This document shows positions 42,399-51,929 of a stretch of DNA of 64,000 nucleotides, one piece after another; the stretch's first letter is position 1, and the number at the start of each line of letters is the position of its first letter. Source of the DNA: Ardenticatenales bacterium (GTDB lineage: Bacteria > Chloroflexota > Anaerolineae > Epilineales > Epilineaceae); NCBI GenBank assembly GCA_020853525.1, contig JADYYS010000006.1, positions 62,001-126,000 on the forward strand, in the 5' to 3' direction. The notes below the pieces were generated by a model. That model was not told the origin of the DNA, ran no database searches, and saw only the letters and a program-made list of their open reading frames with translations. A program made the position numbers and the translations under genes.

Positions 42399-43935
42399 GC
42401 CGGTGGTGGGCGGCGACGAGGCGGTCGGGCGGCTGCACCCGCTGACGATCGTCTTCCGGGCGGGCGGCGTGCTGCGCAACGCGGTGCTGGCGACGGCGGC
42501 CGGTGCGTTCGCCGGGGAGTTGGCATGGCTGTGGTGGCTCGTGCCCTTTTTCGGGATCTCGCTCGTCGCCGAGGTCGTCGGCTACGCGCGCTACCGCTAC
42601 CGGATGGCGCCGGAGGAGCTGATCATCGAGGAGGGGCTGCTCTCGCGCAGCGTCCGGACGATCCCCTATGCCCGGATTCAGAATGTCGACACCGTGCAGA
42701 ACGTGCTCCATCGGCTGCTCGGCGTCGCCGAGGTGCGGATCGAGACCGCCAGCGGCCAGGGTGCCGAGGCGACGATGCGGGTGCTCGGGCTCGGCGAGGT
42801 CGAGGCGCTGCGGCGGTTCGTCATGGCGCGGCGCGGGGGGGCCCCGATCGACGTTCCACCGGCGCAGCCGGCGCCCATCGTCCAACTCGGTCCGCTCGAG
42901 ATCATCGCCCACGGGCTGACGCGCAACCAGCGGGCGGCGCTGTTCTTTGCGGTGATCGGCATCGGCTTGAACGCGGTCCAGTGGTCCGGGGTGGGCAGCG
43001 ACTGGTGGGAGCACGTTGCACCGGCGAACGTCATCGGCTGGTATGGCCGGCTGTTCCGGCTCGATGAGCTTGGGCTGGTGTGGCTGGCGGTCGCGATGGG
43101 CATCGCCTTGCTGGCGGCGCTCGTCGCGGTTCTCACCGTGATCGGGGCGCTCTGGACGGCGGCGCAGCTCTGGCACTTCACGCTGACCCGCGACGGCGAG
43201 GACCTGCGGGCGCGCTACGGCCTCTTCACCCGCCATGTGGCGACGATCCCGCGCTTCCGCATCCAGAGCGTGGCGATCTGGGACTCGCCGTTCTACCGCT
43301 GGCTGGACCGCATCGCGGTCAGCGTCGAGACGGCGGGCGGCGGGAAGCCGGGCGAGGGGAATGCGGCCGGCAAGCGAACGTGGCTCGCGCCGATCTGGCC
43401 GCGTGAACGGCTCGACGCCCTGTTGGCCGAGGTCCAGCCCGGGTTCGACGCCGGCGCACTGGCGTGGCGGGGCGTGCACCCGGGCGCGGCGGGGCGCATG
43501 CGGCGCCGCGGCTGGTTCGTGACCGCCCTCGTCGCGAGCGGGCTCGCCGCGATCGGATGGGCCGCCGTACCGTTTGCCCGGTGGCTCGGGCCGGCGGCGC
43601 TCATCGTGCTCGGCGGCTGGACGGTGCTGGATGCGCCGCGCACGGCGGCCGGGCTCGGCTGGGCGCTGACAGGCGATGTCTTCGCGGTCCGGAACGGCTG
43701 GATTCGGCGCACGGTGGCTTTCGCCCGCCTCGGCAAGATCCAATCCGTCTCGCTCCACGCCTCACCGTTCGACCGCCGCGCCGGCATGGCGTCCGTGCGG
43801 ATCGACACCGCCGGCCGCACGGATGGCGAGCACGCGCTGGTCGTCCCGTTCCTGGCACGCAGCGACGCCGAGGCCCTGCGCGACGCGCTTTCGGCCGCGG
43901 CAGCGCAGGCGGTGGCCGCCGTGGCCCGCGCTTGA
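42382..43935 (+). CDS. Multi-PH-domain (YdbT-like) membrane protein
   Basis: This 517-residue protein has three bPH2 repeats, each after a pair of membrane helices: YRYRMAPEELIIEEGLLSR with IPYARIQNVDTVQN, WHFTLTRDGEDLRARYGLFTR with IPRFRIQSVAI, and GDVFAVRNGWIRR with ARLGKIQSVSL. The arginine-containing strand in each repeat is conserved. This is the YdbT partner of the preceding YdbS-like protein, and the 17-base overlap supports a complex. A run of seven G residues falls in the first linker. Confidence 0.85.
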   Translation: MTTPFEPVVGGDEAVGRLHPLTIVFRAGGVLRNAVLATAAGAFAGELAWLWWLVPFFGISLVAEVVGYARYRYRMAPEELIIEEGLLSRSVRTIPYARIQNVDTVQNVLHRLLGVAEVRIETASGQGAEATMRVLGLGEVEALRRFVMARRGGAPIDVPPAQPAPIVQLGPLEIIAHGLTRNQRAALFFAVIGIGLNAVQWSGVGSDWWEHVAPANVIGWYGRLFRLDELGLVWLAVAMGIALLAALVAVLTVIGALWTAAQLWHFTLTRDGEDLRARYGLFTRHVATIPRFRIQSVAIWDSPFYRWLDRIAVSVETAGGGKPGEGNAAGKRTWLAPIWPRERLDALLAEVQPGFDAGALAWRGVHPGAAGRMRRRGWFVTALVASGLAAIGWAAVPFARWLGPAALIVLGGWTVLDAPRTAAGLGWALTGDVFAVRNGWIRRTVAFARLGKIQSVSLHASPFDRRAGMASVRIDTAGRTDGEHALVVPFLARSDAEALRDALSAAAAQAVAAVARA

Positions 43936-43961
43936 GGCTTTCCTCTGCGGCGCGGTATACT
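43932..43961 (+). promoter_or_regulatory. Promoter of the BON-domain gene
   Basis: TTGAGG and TATACT are separated by 18 bases. The -35 box overlaps the stop codon of the preceding PH-domain gene. The leader would be about 60 bases. Confidence 0.5.
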
Positions 43962-44028
43962 CGCACGCCGGTCGCCCGCATCCGACCGGCTGCCCACATC
44001 CGGCCGAACCACGTCAGGAAGCAAGGCT

Positions 44029-44685
44029 ATGGCCCCAGCGCTCCCGTCCGCCCATGAGATCGACCACCCCAGCGAGCACGTCGTGCAGGGCTTGGACACG
44101 GCGGTCGAGGGGGCGCTCTGGTCATACGGCCCGATCCGACAGTCGAACGCCCGTGTGGAAGTGCATTCCGAGGGCGACGTCGTCTACCTGGACGGCAACA
44201 TCCGCGGAGCGATGCTCAAGGCGGTGGCCAGCGAGATCGCAGGCAAGGTGCCGGGCGTCGGCCGCCTCGTGAACCGCTTGGTATCGGACACGGACGTCGA
44301 GCACGAGATCGCGATGCAGTTGGCGATGGACGAGACGCTCGACATGACGACGGACCATATCGCGGTCAAGAGCCTTCTCGGCACGGTGTACCTCGGCGGA
44401 CTGATCTTCGCCGACACGCTTGCGGCGGCCGAGGCGATGAAGAGCCGCGCCGAGTCCCTGATCGGGGCGATGCCGGGCGTACGCGAGGTCGTCAGCACGG
44501 TGTCGGCGATCGAGGGCAGCCCGGACAGCTTCGCGGCGCCGGCCGACAGCGGCCCGGTGGCCGCCGCGGCGCCCAAGGTGGATGCGCCGCGCGGAATGGG
44601 CGGGCTGATCCCCGAGGACCGCAAGGCCAAGATTCGAGCGATGATCGCGGCGCGTGCGCAGGCACGTGCGTCGCGCACGGGGTAG
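44029..44685 (+). CDS. BON-domain protein
   Basis: This 218-residue protein has two BON-type modules, at about 20-85 (ARVEVHSEGDVVYLDGNIRG, with GVGRLVNRLV) and about 95-165 (DHIAVKSLLGTVYLGGLIFA, with PGVREVVSTVS). BON domains bind phospholipid surfaces or peptidoglycan-associated ligands. It has no signal peptide or membrane helix, which is unusual for BON proteins of the OsmY kind, so it may act on the inner membrane surface. A short basic C-terminal tail follows an Ala/Pro linker. It has its own promoter. Confidence 0.8.
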   Translation: MAPALPSAHEIDHPSEHVVQGLDTAVEGALWSYGPIRQSNARVEVHSEGDVVYLDGNIRGAMLKAVASEIAGKVPGVGRLVNRLVSDTDVEHEIAMQLAMDETLDMTTDHIAVKSLLGTVYLGGLIFADTLAAAEAMKSRAESLIGAMPGVREVVSTVSAIEGSPDSFAAPADSGPVAAAAPKVDAPRGMGGLIPEDRKAKIRAMIAARAQARASRTG

Positions 44686-44710
44686 ACGGAAGCATGAGGG
44701 TAGGCGAACC

Positions 44711-45226
44711 ATGAAGATCGGCGTGTTTTACGGCAGCACGACGGGCAACACCGGCGCGGCGGCGCAGGCCATCAAGGAAGAGTTCGACAAGAAGCAGCCG
44801 GGGATGGTCGAGCTGCACGACGTCAAGACGGCCGACCTCAAGTCGATGGAGGGCTACGATCTGATCATGATCGGCTGCCCGACATGGAACGTCGGCGAGC
44901 TCCAGGAGGACTGGAAGGCCCAGTTCCCGAGCCTGCCGAACGTGAACTTCAGCGGCAAGAAGGTGGCGATCTTCGGCGTCGGCGACGCGAACGGTTACAT
45001 CAACAACTTCATGGATGCGCTCGGCATCCTGGGCGATGTCGTCGTTCAGAAGGGCGGCGAACTGTACGGCTTCTGGCCGACGGACGACTACAACTTCGTC
45101 CAGAGCGAGGGCGTCGTCGACGGCCACTTCGTCGGCCTCGCGCTCGACGACGACAACGAGAGCCATAAGTCGCGCCCAAGGGTCAATGCCTGGTGCCAGC
45201 AGCTGATGGCGGAGCTGGGACTCTAG
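44711..45226 (+). CDS. Flavodoxin (long-chain)
   Basis: This 171-residue protein has the FMN phosphate loop GVFYGSTTGNTGAAAQ at the N-terminus, the 50s loop CPTWNVGELQEDW with the isoalloxazine-stacking Trp, and the 90s loop GVGDANGYINNF. The length and the insertion after the fifth strand indicate a long-chain flavodoxin, a low-potential one-electron carrier in the cytosol. No dedicated partner enzyme is nearby; it sits just before the glycosyltransferase block. Confidence 0.93.
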   Translation: MKIGVFYGSTTGNTGAAAQAIKEEFDKKQPGMVELHDVKTADLKSMEGYDLIMIGCPTWNVGELQEDWKAQFPSLPNVNFSGKKVAIFGVGDANGYINNFMDALGILGDVVVQKGGELYGFWPTDDYNFVQSEGVVDGHFVGLALDDDNESHKSRPRVNAWCQQLMAELGL

Positions 45227-45254
45227 CCGCCGCGCGCGGCGTCGACAGCGCGCG

Positions 45255-47405
45255 ATGCCCGATCCCGCCCCTGCACCACCCGTCGTCCGCCGCGAGGCTC
45301 CGTCCCTCGAGCTGCTGACGCTCGCAGTCCTCATGCTGGCCGCCGCCGCCGCCCGCCTCGCACTCCTCGGCCGCATCCCGCCCGGACTGCACGTCGACGA
45401 GGCGTTCAACATCCTCGACGCCCGCGCCGTGATCGACGGCTGGCGGCCGATCTTCCTGCCCGCCAACGCCGGCCGCGACGTCCTGTACACCTACCTGCAG
45501 GCGCCGCTTCTCGCCCTGCTCGGCGACCGCCTCGTCGTAGCGCGCTCGGCCAGCGCGCTCGTCGGGTCGCTGACGGTGCCGCTGGCATGGTGGATGGTCC
45601 GGTCGATCGAGCCGTGCACCGACGCGAGCGACGGATCCGACGTCGATGCCCGGCGCATCCGCCGCACGGCCCTCACCGCCGCCGCGCTGCTGGCCGCCAC
45701 GTACTGGCACCTTCATTTCAGCCGCTTCGGCATCCGCGCGATCCTCCTGCCCGCGCTCGTCGCCGCGCTGCTGGCGCGGTGGTCGCGCGCCGCGACGGCC
45801 GACGGGCCGCACACGCGGCGGCGCGCGGCGGTGGACAGCGGCATCCTCCTCGGCCTGGCCGCCTACGCCCACCCGGCCGGCCGCGCCCTCATCGCCCTGC
45901 CGGCCGCGCACGCGCTCTGGCGAACCGCGCAGCGTCGGGATGGCACGGCCTTGCGGACGCTCGGCATCGCGACGGCCGTCGGCGCCCTCATCGCCCTGCC
46001 GCTCGCGGCCCAGTGGCTTGCCCATCCGTGGCAGGCGACGGGGCACGCGGTCGAGGTCTCGATCCTGGGCGGCGGTCTGGCCGCCGTCGCCGACAACGCC
46101 GCCCGCGTCGCCGGCATGTTCAACGTGGCCGGCGACGCCGCGATGTGGCGCAACACGCCCGGGCGGCCGGCGTTCGACGTCGTCAGCGGTGCCGCGTTCC
46201 TGGTCGGCCTTGCGCTCGCGGTCCGACACGCCCTGCGGGGCTGGGACGGGGCGGTGCTTGCCGTCATCGCCCTCGTCGGCCTCGCGCTGCCCTCGGTACT
46301 GACGGACGGCGCGCCCAACTTCTCACGGGCGATCGGGGTGCTGCCGGTGGCGGCCTGGCTGGCGGCGGTCGGCGCCGTCGCCGTCGGCGATGCCGTCGGC
46401 GCCTTCCTGCACGGTGCCCTTGCCCGCCGCGGTCCACCGTCGATGCGGCTTGCCCGCCTCGACGCCTGGGTCCCGGTCCTCGTTCCGTCGCTCGTCGTCG
46501 CGCTCACCGCCGTCTCGACTGCGCGCGCCTACCGCGCCTGGGCGGTCGACCCGGCCGCGCGGATCGCGTTCGACGCCGACATCGAGGCGTTCGCGCGCTG
46601 GGTCGACGACCTGCCGGCCGCGCCGGCCGTCTTCACATCGCCCCTCACCGCCGACCATGCCACCTACCGGGCAGCCGCGGCCCGCCCGGCGATGGGCGTC
46701 GACGCGGGTCACGGCCTCGTCGTGCCCGTGACGGCCGACGGGGAGGGTCGGGGCGAGGCGCGCTACGTCGACATCGCGCGCTTGCCTTGGACGGCCGAGC
46801 AAGGGGCGGCGCTCGGCCGCTGGGCGGACGCCGGGTTGCCGACCATTCGGCTGACGACCCGCGTCGGCGCGCCGTCAGAGGCGCCCGCGGACGTCGGGCC
46901 GGTGCGCACAGCGGTCGTTGGCATCGACGTCCGCGAGGCGGTGAGCCGGACGCCGCAGCCGGTGCGCTGGGATGACGCGATCACGTTCCTCGAGATCGCG
47001 CTGCCGACGCGGATCGTCGCCGGCAGCAGCGTGACGGCGACGGTCGCCTGGCGCGCCGTCGGGTCGACGGACCTCAGCCTGAGCACTGCCGTCCAGCTGA
47101 ACACCGCCGGGGGCGACGGGATCGCCAACGGGGACGGTCTGCCGATAGGCGGTAGCTACCCGACGGATCGCTGGCGCCCGGGCGAGATCATCCTCAGCCG
47201 CCATCGGCTCGACGTGCCGGCCGATGCGCACGTCGGACCGGCGGTCCTCCGCCTCGGCTGGTACGCGCTGACCTACCCCGACGGTCCGGGCGCCGCGCCG
47301 CACGTTAACCCGATCACCGACAGCCGCGGCCGGCAGATGGTCGGTGTGGCGTCCACGACGATCGTGCCTCCCGAGTCGCTCGCGTCGCCCGAGGGCGGCG
47401 GCTGA
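45255..47405 (+). CDS. GT39-type membrane glycosyltransferase, paralogue 1
   Basis: This 716-residue protein has about 12 membrane helices. The first extracytoplasmic loop holds the acidic pair in GLHVDEAFNILDAR, the catalytic-loop position in PMT/ArnT-type GT-C enzymes. These use polyprenyl-phosphate-linked sugars as donors on the outer face of the membrane. The C-terminal region (about 590-716) is a beta-rich module with SYPTDRWRPGEIIL and LRLGWYAL. The gene shares one base with paralogue 2. The order is the same as in the next two genes, so the three arose by tandem duplication. Confidence 0.85.
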   Translation: MPDPAPAPPVVRREAPSLELLTLAVLMLAAAAARLALLGRIPPGLHVDEAFNILDARAVIDGWRPIFLPANAGRDVLYTYLQAPLLALLGDRLVVARSASALVGSLTVPLAWWMVRSIEPCTDASDGSDVDARRIRRTALTAAALLAATYWHLHFSRFGIRAILLPALVAALLARWSRAATADGPHTRRRAAVDSGILLGLAAYAHPAGRALIALPAAHALWRTAQRRDGTALRTLGIATAVGALIALPLAAQWLAHPWQATGHAVEVSILGGGLAAVADNAARVAGMFNVAGDAAMWRNTPGRPAFDVVSGAAFLVGLALAVRHALRGWDGAVLAVIALVGLALPSVLTDGAPNFSRAIGVLPVAAWLAAVGAVAVGDAVGAFLHGALARRGPPSMRLARLDAWVPVLVPSLVVALTAVSTARAYRAWAVDPAARIAFDADIEAFARWVDDLPAAPAVFTSPLTADHATYRAAAARPAMGVDAGHGLVVPVTADGEGRGEARYVDIARLPWTAEQGAALGRWADAGLPTIRLTTRVGAPSEAPADVGPVRTAVVGIDVREAVSRTPQPVRWDDAITFLEIALPTRIVAGSSVTATVAWRAVGSTDLSLSTAVQLNTAGGDGIANGDGLPIGGSYPTDRWRPGEIILSRHRLDVPADAHVGPAVLRLGWYALTYPDGPGAAPHVNPITDSRGRQMVGVASTTIVPPESLASPEGGG

Positions 47406-49585
47406 TGCGGCGCCGTCTGGTGCCGCTGGGGATCGTGCTCGGCGCCGCCGCGCTGCGGCTGTGGCGCCTCGGCGCCGTGCCGCCCGGCTTCCAGTTCGAC
47501 GAAGCCCACAACGCGATCGACGCCGCTCGGATCGTCCAGGGCGCCCGGCCGCTCTTCCTGCCCGAAAACGGGGGCCGTGAGGCGCTCCTCTCCTATGCGC
47601 ACGCGCTTCTCCTCGGCGGACTCGGTCTGGACCACCCCGTCCTCGCCCTGCGCCTCACGAGCGCGTTCGTCGGCGTCCTCACCGTCGCCGCCGTCCTCGC
47701 GGGCATCGGCCGCTGGACGGGCGATCGGGGGCTCGGCCGGCTGGCCGGCGCGGTGCTGGCGGTGATGTACGCCCATGTGCACTTCAGCCGGTACGGGATC
47801 CGGACGATCGTGGCGCCGTTGTGGGCGATGATCGTGGTGGGGGCGTGGTGGGGTGCGGTGGGGGGGGTGGGGGATATGCGGGCGGCCGGTGGGGGCGGGG
47901 CGCGGGCGATGGATGGGGAACGTGGGGCGGGCGTGGTGGGGGCGATGGTGGTTGGGGTTGCGCTCGCGGCGGCCGCATGGTCGCACCCGACCGGGCGGCT
48001 GTTGCCCATGATCCTCGTCGGGCACGTGCTGTGGCGCGCGGGGGTGACGCGCGGACGGTCGGTGCGCGGCGACGCGAAGGCCCTCGGGATCGCCGGGGCG
48101 ACGGCGGTCGCATTGTTCGCGCCGGTCGGCCTCTACTTCCTGCGCCATCCCGAGCAGTTCACGGGGCATGCCAGCGATGTCGGGCTGGCGGCCGTCGCGG
48201 CGGCGCATCACGGCGGAAATCTCGCGGCGGCGCTCGGGGCGCAGCTGGCGGCGGTGGCCGGCGCCTTCTTCGTGGCCGGCGACCCGTCGACGTTCCACAA
48301 CCTGCCCTACCGGCCCCTCCTCGATCCGGTGGCCGGGCTGGCATTCCTCATCGGCGTCGGGATCGCGGCCGGCACGCTGATCGGGCGCGGGCGGTGGGCG
48401 GCGCGGTGGCGCGAGCATGCCGTGCTCGGTGCGCTCTGGCTCGTCGTCGGGCTCGTCCCGACGGTGCTGTCCGACCGTGCACCGAACTTCTCGCGCTCGA
48501 CGGCGGCGCTGCCGGTCATCGCGCTGCTCGTCGCGCTCGGGTTGCGGGCGATCGCGCGGCGGGTGCCGCCCGCCGCGGCTCGCGCCCGTGCGCGCGCCGG
48601 TGCGATCGCGGTCGTGATCGCCCTGTCCGCCGCCTTCACCGCGCACGACTATTTCCGCTCGTTCGCCCGCGACCCGCAGGTCTACTACAGCTATGACGTC
48701 GAGAAGCTCGATGCCCTGGCCGCGCTGCGCGCCCGCGCCGCGGAAGCGTCCGTCTACCTGGCGCCGGTCTGGGCCACGCACGCCACGATCGACTACCTGA
48801 ACCGCATCGCCGTCGAGGCGGCCGTTGACGAGGCCTCCGCCGACTTCATGTCGTATGTCGACGACCCGGACTATGCCGGGCGGATCATCGACGCGTCGGG
48901 GGAGACGGGGTCGTCCGACGATGGGGGCACGACGACGCGCATCGGCCGTCTCGATGCCCGCCGTACGATCGTCTACCCCGACGACGGGCGCGACGTCGTC
49001 GTGGCGATGCCGGCGCGCGAGGCCGAGAAGACGGGTTGGGCGGCAGAGGTGCGCAGCTTCCTTGAGGGCGCGCCGGCGACTTCCGAACGGGTCGACGACG
49101 CGCAAGGCAACCCGATGCTCGAGCTGCTCCGCGTTCCGGCGGCGGCCTTCGGCGACCTCGCCCCGCCGACCGATGCGCCGCTCGAGCCGGCCGTCTGGAC
49201 GCAGCTGCGTTTCGGCGGGGCGATCGAGCTCGTCGGGTACACGGCCGGCACAGCCCGGCCCGGCGATGCGCTGCCGCTGACCCTCGTCTGGCGCGCCCTC
49301 GAGCCCACACCCGCCAACCTCACGGTCTTCGTCCACCTCCTCGGACCCGACGATGTCAACTGGGGCCAGGACGATCGCGAACCGGGCCAAGCCAGCTACC
49401 GCACGATGGATTGGCAGGGCGGCGAGGTGATCATCGACGCCTACCGCCCCGTGCTCGACGCCGCCGCCAGCGGCGAGGTCCGGCTGTGCCTGGGCTGGTA
49501 CGACGGGGCCACCGGCACGCGCCTGACGACGACGGACGGGCAAGACGCGTTCTGCCCGCGGCCGATCGCGATCGAGGGGCGGTAG
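47405..49585 (+). CDS. GT39-type membrane glycosyltransferase, paralogue 2
   Basis: This is a 726-residue protein with the same design as its neighbours: the catalytic loop GFQFDEAHNAIDAAR, then REALLSYAHALLL, about 12 helices, and a C-terminal beta-rich module (VFVHLLGPDDVNWGQDD, then EVIIDAYRPVL, then LCLGWYDGATGTRL). A Gly/Ala-rich insert (about 150-185) is encoded by an extremely G-rich stretch, including a run of eight G residues. The start shares a base with the previous stop. The donor and acceptor sugars cannot be read from sequence. Confidence 0.85.
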   Translation: MRRRLVPLGIVLGAAALRLWRLGAVPPGFQFDEAHNAIDAARIVQGARPLFLPENGGREALLSYAHALLLGGLGLDHPVLALRLTSAFVGVLTVAAVLAGIGRWTGDRGLGRLAGAVLAVMYAHVHFSRYGIRTIVAPLWAMIVVGAWWGAVGGVGDMRAAGGGGARAMDGERGAGVVGAMVVGVALAAAAWSHPTGRLLPMILVGHVLWRAGVTRGRSVRGDAKALGIAGATAVALFAPVGLYFLRHPEQFTGHASDVGLAAVAAAHHGGNLAAALGAQLAAVAGAFFVAGDPSTFHNLPYRPLLDPVAGLAFLIGVGIAAGTLIGRGRWAARWREHAVLGALWLVVGLVPTVLSDRAPNFSRSTAALPVIALLVALGLRAIARRVPPAAARARARAGAIAVVIALSAAFTAHDYFRSFARDPQVYYSYDVEKLDALAALRARAAEASVYLAPVWATHATIDYLNRIAVEAAVDEASADFMSYVDDPDYAGRIIDASGETGSSDDGGTTTRIGRLDARRTIVYPDDGRDVVVAMPAREAEKTGWAAEVRSFLEGAPATSERVDDAQGNPMLELLRVPAAAFGDLAPPTDAPLEPAVWTQLRFGGAIELVGYTAGTARPGDALPLTLVWRALEPTPANLTVFVHLLGPDDVNWGQDDREPGQASYRTMDWQGGEVIIDAYRPVLDAAASGEVRLCLGWYDGATGTRLTTTDGQDAFCPRPIAIEGR
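47836..47957 (+). repeat. G-tract-rich stretch inside paralogue 2
   Basis: About 120 bases hold many runs of three to eight G on the coding strand, including eight at 47860-47867. Several sets of four closely spaced tracts fit the G-quadruplex pattern. Translation here is a Gly/Ala/Val-rich loop. Confidence 0.6.
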
Positions 49586-49610
49586 GGTTGGCGACCGGAA
49601 TGGTGAGGGC

Positions 49611-51755
49611 GTGACCGCGCAGCCTGGGCGTGCCGTGATCGGGCGCGCCGGGCGCCGGATGTCGTCGTGGTCCGGCACCGAGGTGACGGCCCTCGTCGCA
49701 ATCCTCGCCCTCGCCCTCGCCCTGCGCCTGTGGAGCCTCGGCGACATTCCGCCCGGCCTGCACGTCGACGAGGCGCACAACGGCGTCGATGCGCTGGCGA
49801 TCCTGCGCGGGGCGCGGCCGTTGTACCTGGCGGGCAACAACGGCCGCGAGGCGATGCTCAGCTACCTGCAGGCGGTGACCGTCGGCCTTTGGGGTCCGAC
49901 GCCGTACGCGCTTCGCCTGGCGTCGGCCCTGGCCGGCACGGCTGCCGTCGGCGTCGCATACGGCCTCGCCCGCGGGCTGCCGACGGCCCGCCCGCGCCTC
50001 GCGGCTGCGGCGACGGCGGTGCTCATGGCGGTGTCGGTCTGGCCGCTGCACTTCAGTCGGATCGGCATCCGCGGGATCCTGATGCCGCTGCTGGGGGGGG
50101 CGTTCGCGTGGGCCTTGTGGCGGGCGGCGTCGACAGGGTCGGTGAGCGAGTCGGCCGGTGGTCGACCGCATCCATGGCCCCGCTTCGCCCTTGCCGGCGC
50201 GATCCTCGGCGCGGCGCTGTATGCCCACCCCGCCGCGCGCTTGATGCCGCTCGTGCCGGTCCTCTTCCTCGGCGGTCAGGCGCTGGCGGCGTGGCGGCGC
50301 GGCGACGTTGTCGGGGCACGCGCACGGCTCGTCGGACTGGCGACGTTGGCGGCGGCCGCCGCCGTCGTGGCGGCGCCGCTCGTGGGGTACGCCCTCACGC
50401 ATCGCGAGCTGTTCTTCGGCCACAGCGTCAGCGTGTCGGTTCTCGAGGCCGACAACCGTACCGGCGGTTTGGGTCGGCGATTGACCCTCAGCGCGCTGCG
50501 CACGTTCCGGGCGTTCGTCTGGGACGGCAGCGACTCGTGGTACCACAACGTCAAGGGCCGGCCGGTGTTCGATGGGGTCACGGCGGCCATGGCGGTGGTC
50601 GGGGTCGGCGTGCTGGCGTCGGGTGTCCGGGCATCGCGCGATTCGACGCGGCCCGACGGCGGCAGCCTCGCCGGGTTCGTCGCCGTCTGGCTGATCGTCC
50701 TGGCCCTGCCGGCCGTCCTGACCGGCGGAGCGCCGAACTTCTCGCGCAGCGTCGGGCTGATGCCCATCGCCTTCGTCGTGCCGGCGCTCGGCTACTGTGC
50801 GGCCGCCGGGATGCTGGCGGCGACGCTGACGAAGGCGTCACGACGGCGTTCCGATGCGCCGATCGACATCGTGCGCGGGGGTGGTGTCGGCCGGTCGCCG
50901 GCCCTGCTTCTCGCGGTCCTGCTGATCCCGGCCGCCGCATCGACGCTGATCGACTACTTCGGCCGCTACGCGCATGCCTCCGAGGCCGCCGAGGCGTTCG
51001 GTGCGGCAACGCGGGCGAAAGCCGACGCCCTGCGGGCGCTCGCTGGGGCCGGAACCGGCCGCGTCTTCCCGTCGCGGGTGGTCCTGGAGCGCTCGGTGTA
51101 CCGCTTTCTGCTCGACGGCGTCGACCTCACGCCGATCGACGCGACGGGCGGCCTCGTCGTGCCGGCGGACGGTCATGCCTGGCTGGTCTTCGATGCCGAC
51201 GTCGAAGGCGAAGCGTTGCAGGCCGTGCTCGAGCGCTGGCCGCGGCTGCGGCCGGCCGAATCGCGTGCCGCGTCCGGCTGGCGGACGCTGCGGATCGACG
51301 CCGTGCCCGAGGAGAACGGCAACGTCGTTGCGGGCGACACCGCGTTCGACGGCCTGACGCTGCTGGCCGTCGCGGGCGGCCTTTCGTGCGACGCGCTGCC
51401 GCCGGAAGACGATCTGCTGTGCAGCAACGACGCAGCGTCGATCGACCTCGCCCTGCGCTGGCGCGTCGACGCCGTTCCCGGCCGCGACTGGACCGCCTTC
51501 GCCCACCTCGTCGCCGCCGACGCCCGCACCGTCGCCCAGCACGACGGCGTGCCGCTTTCGGGCTCGCTGCCGACATCGCGCTGGCGGGCGGGCGACACCG
51601 TGATCGATCGTTTCGTCCTGCGCTTCCCCGATGACGTGGCGCCCGGCCGCTACCGTCTGCACATCGGCTGGTACGATGCCGGGACGGGGGAGCGGCTGGG
51701 GCTGCCGGGGGACGCGGATGGGGCGGCGGACGTTGCGGCGGTCCACGTGCGGTGA
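49611..51755 (+). CDS. GT39-type membrane glycosyltransferase, paralogue 3
   Basis: This 714-residue protein has the catalytic loop GLHVDEAHNGVDALA and NNGREAMLSYLQAV shared with paralogues 1 and 2, a similar set of helices, and a C-terminal beta-rich module (WTAFAHLVAADARTVAQHDG, SLPTSRWRAGDTVIDRF, LHIGWYDAGTGERL). The GTG start is uncertain because the ribosome-binding site is too close; an ATG 16 codons on is possible. A run of eight G at 50093-50100 lies in the coding sequence near the fourth helix. Confidence 0.85.
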   Translation: MTAQPGRAVIGRAGRRMSSWSGTEVTALVAILALALALRLWSLGDIPPGLHVDEAHNGVDALAILRGARPLYLAGNNGREAMLSYLQAVTVGLWGPTPYALRLASALAGTAAVGVAYGLARGLPTARPRLAAAATAVLMAVSVWPLHFSRIGIRGILMPLLGGAFAWALWRAASTGSVSESAGGRPHPWPRFALAGAILGAALYAHPAARLMPLVPVLFLGGQALAAWRRGDVVGARARLVGLATLAAAAAVVAAPLVGYALTHRELFFGHSVSVSVLEADNRTGGLGRRLTLSALRTFRAFVWDGSDSWYHNVKGRPVFDGVTAAMAVVGVGVLASGVRASRDSTRPDGGSLAGFVAVWLIVLALPAVLTGGAPNFSRSVGLMPIAFVVPALGYCAAAGMLAATLTKASRRRSDAPIDIVRGGGVGRSPALLLAVLLIPAAASTLIDYFGRYAHASEAAEAFGAATRAKADALRALAGAGTGRVFPSRVVLERSVYRFLLDGVDLTPIDATGGLVVPADGHAWLVFDADVEGEALQAVLERWPRLRPAESRAASGWRTLRIDAVPEENGNVVAGDTAFDGLTLLAVAGGLSCDALPPEDDLLCSNDAASIDLALRWRVDAVPGRDWTAFAHLVAADARTVAQHDGVPLSGSLPTSRWRAGDTVIDRFVLRFPDDVAPGRYRLHIGWYDAGTGERLGLPGDADGAADVAAVHVR

Positions 51756-51813
51756 CCCGGCGGGCGGTCCGTGGAAGGCCGCTTGGCCACGGGTTCCCTT
51801 GGCCATCTGGCCG

Positions 51814-51842
51814 TTGCGACCGAATCGATACCGCGGCACAAT
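51814..51842 (+). promoter_or_regulatory. Possible promoter of the HiPIP gene
   Basis: TTGCGA and CACAAT are separated by 17 bases, each with four of six consensus positions. The leader would be about 80 bases. Confidence 0.35.
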
Positions 51843-51929
51843 CCCAACGCGCCGCAACGGGCGTACCCTAACCGCCGTACGCCTCGCCGTTGCCGGCGAC
51901 GCTTCGATTCCTTGAGGAGGAACCATCAA

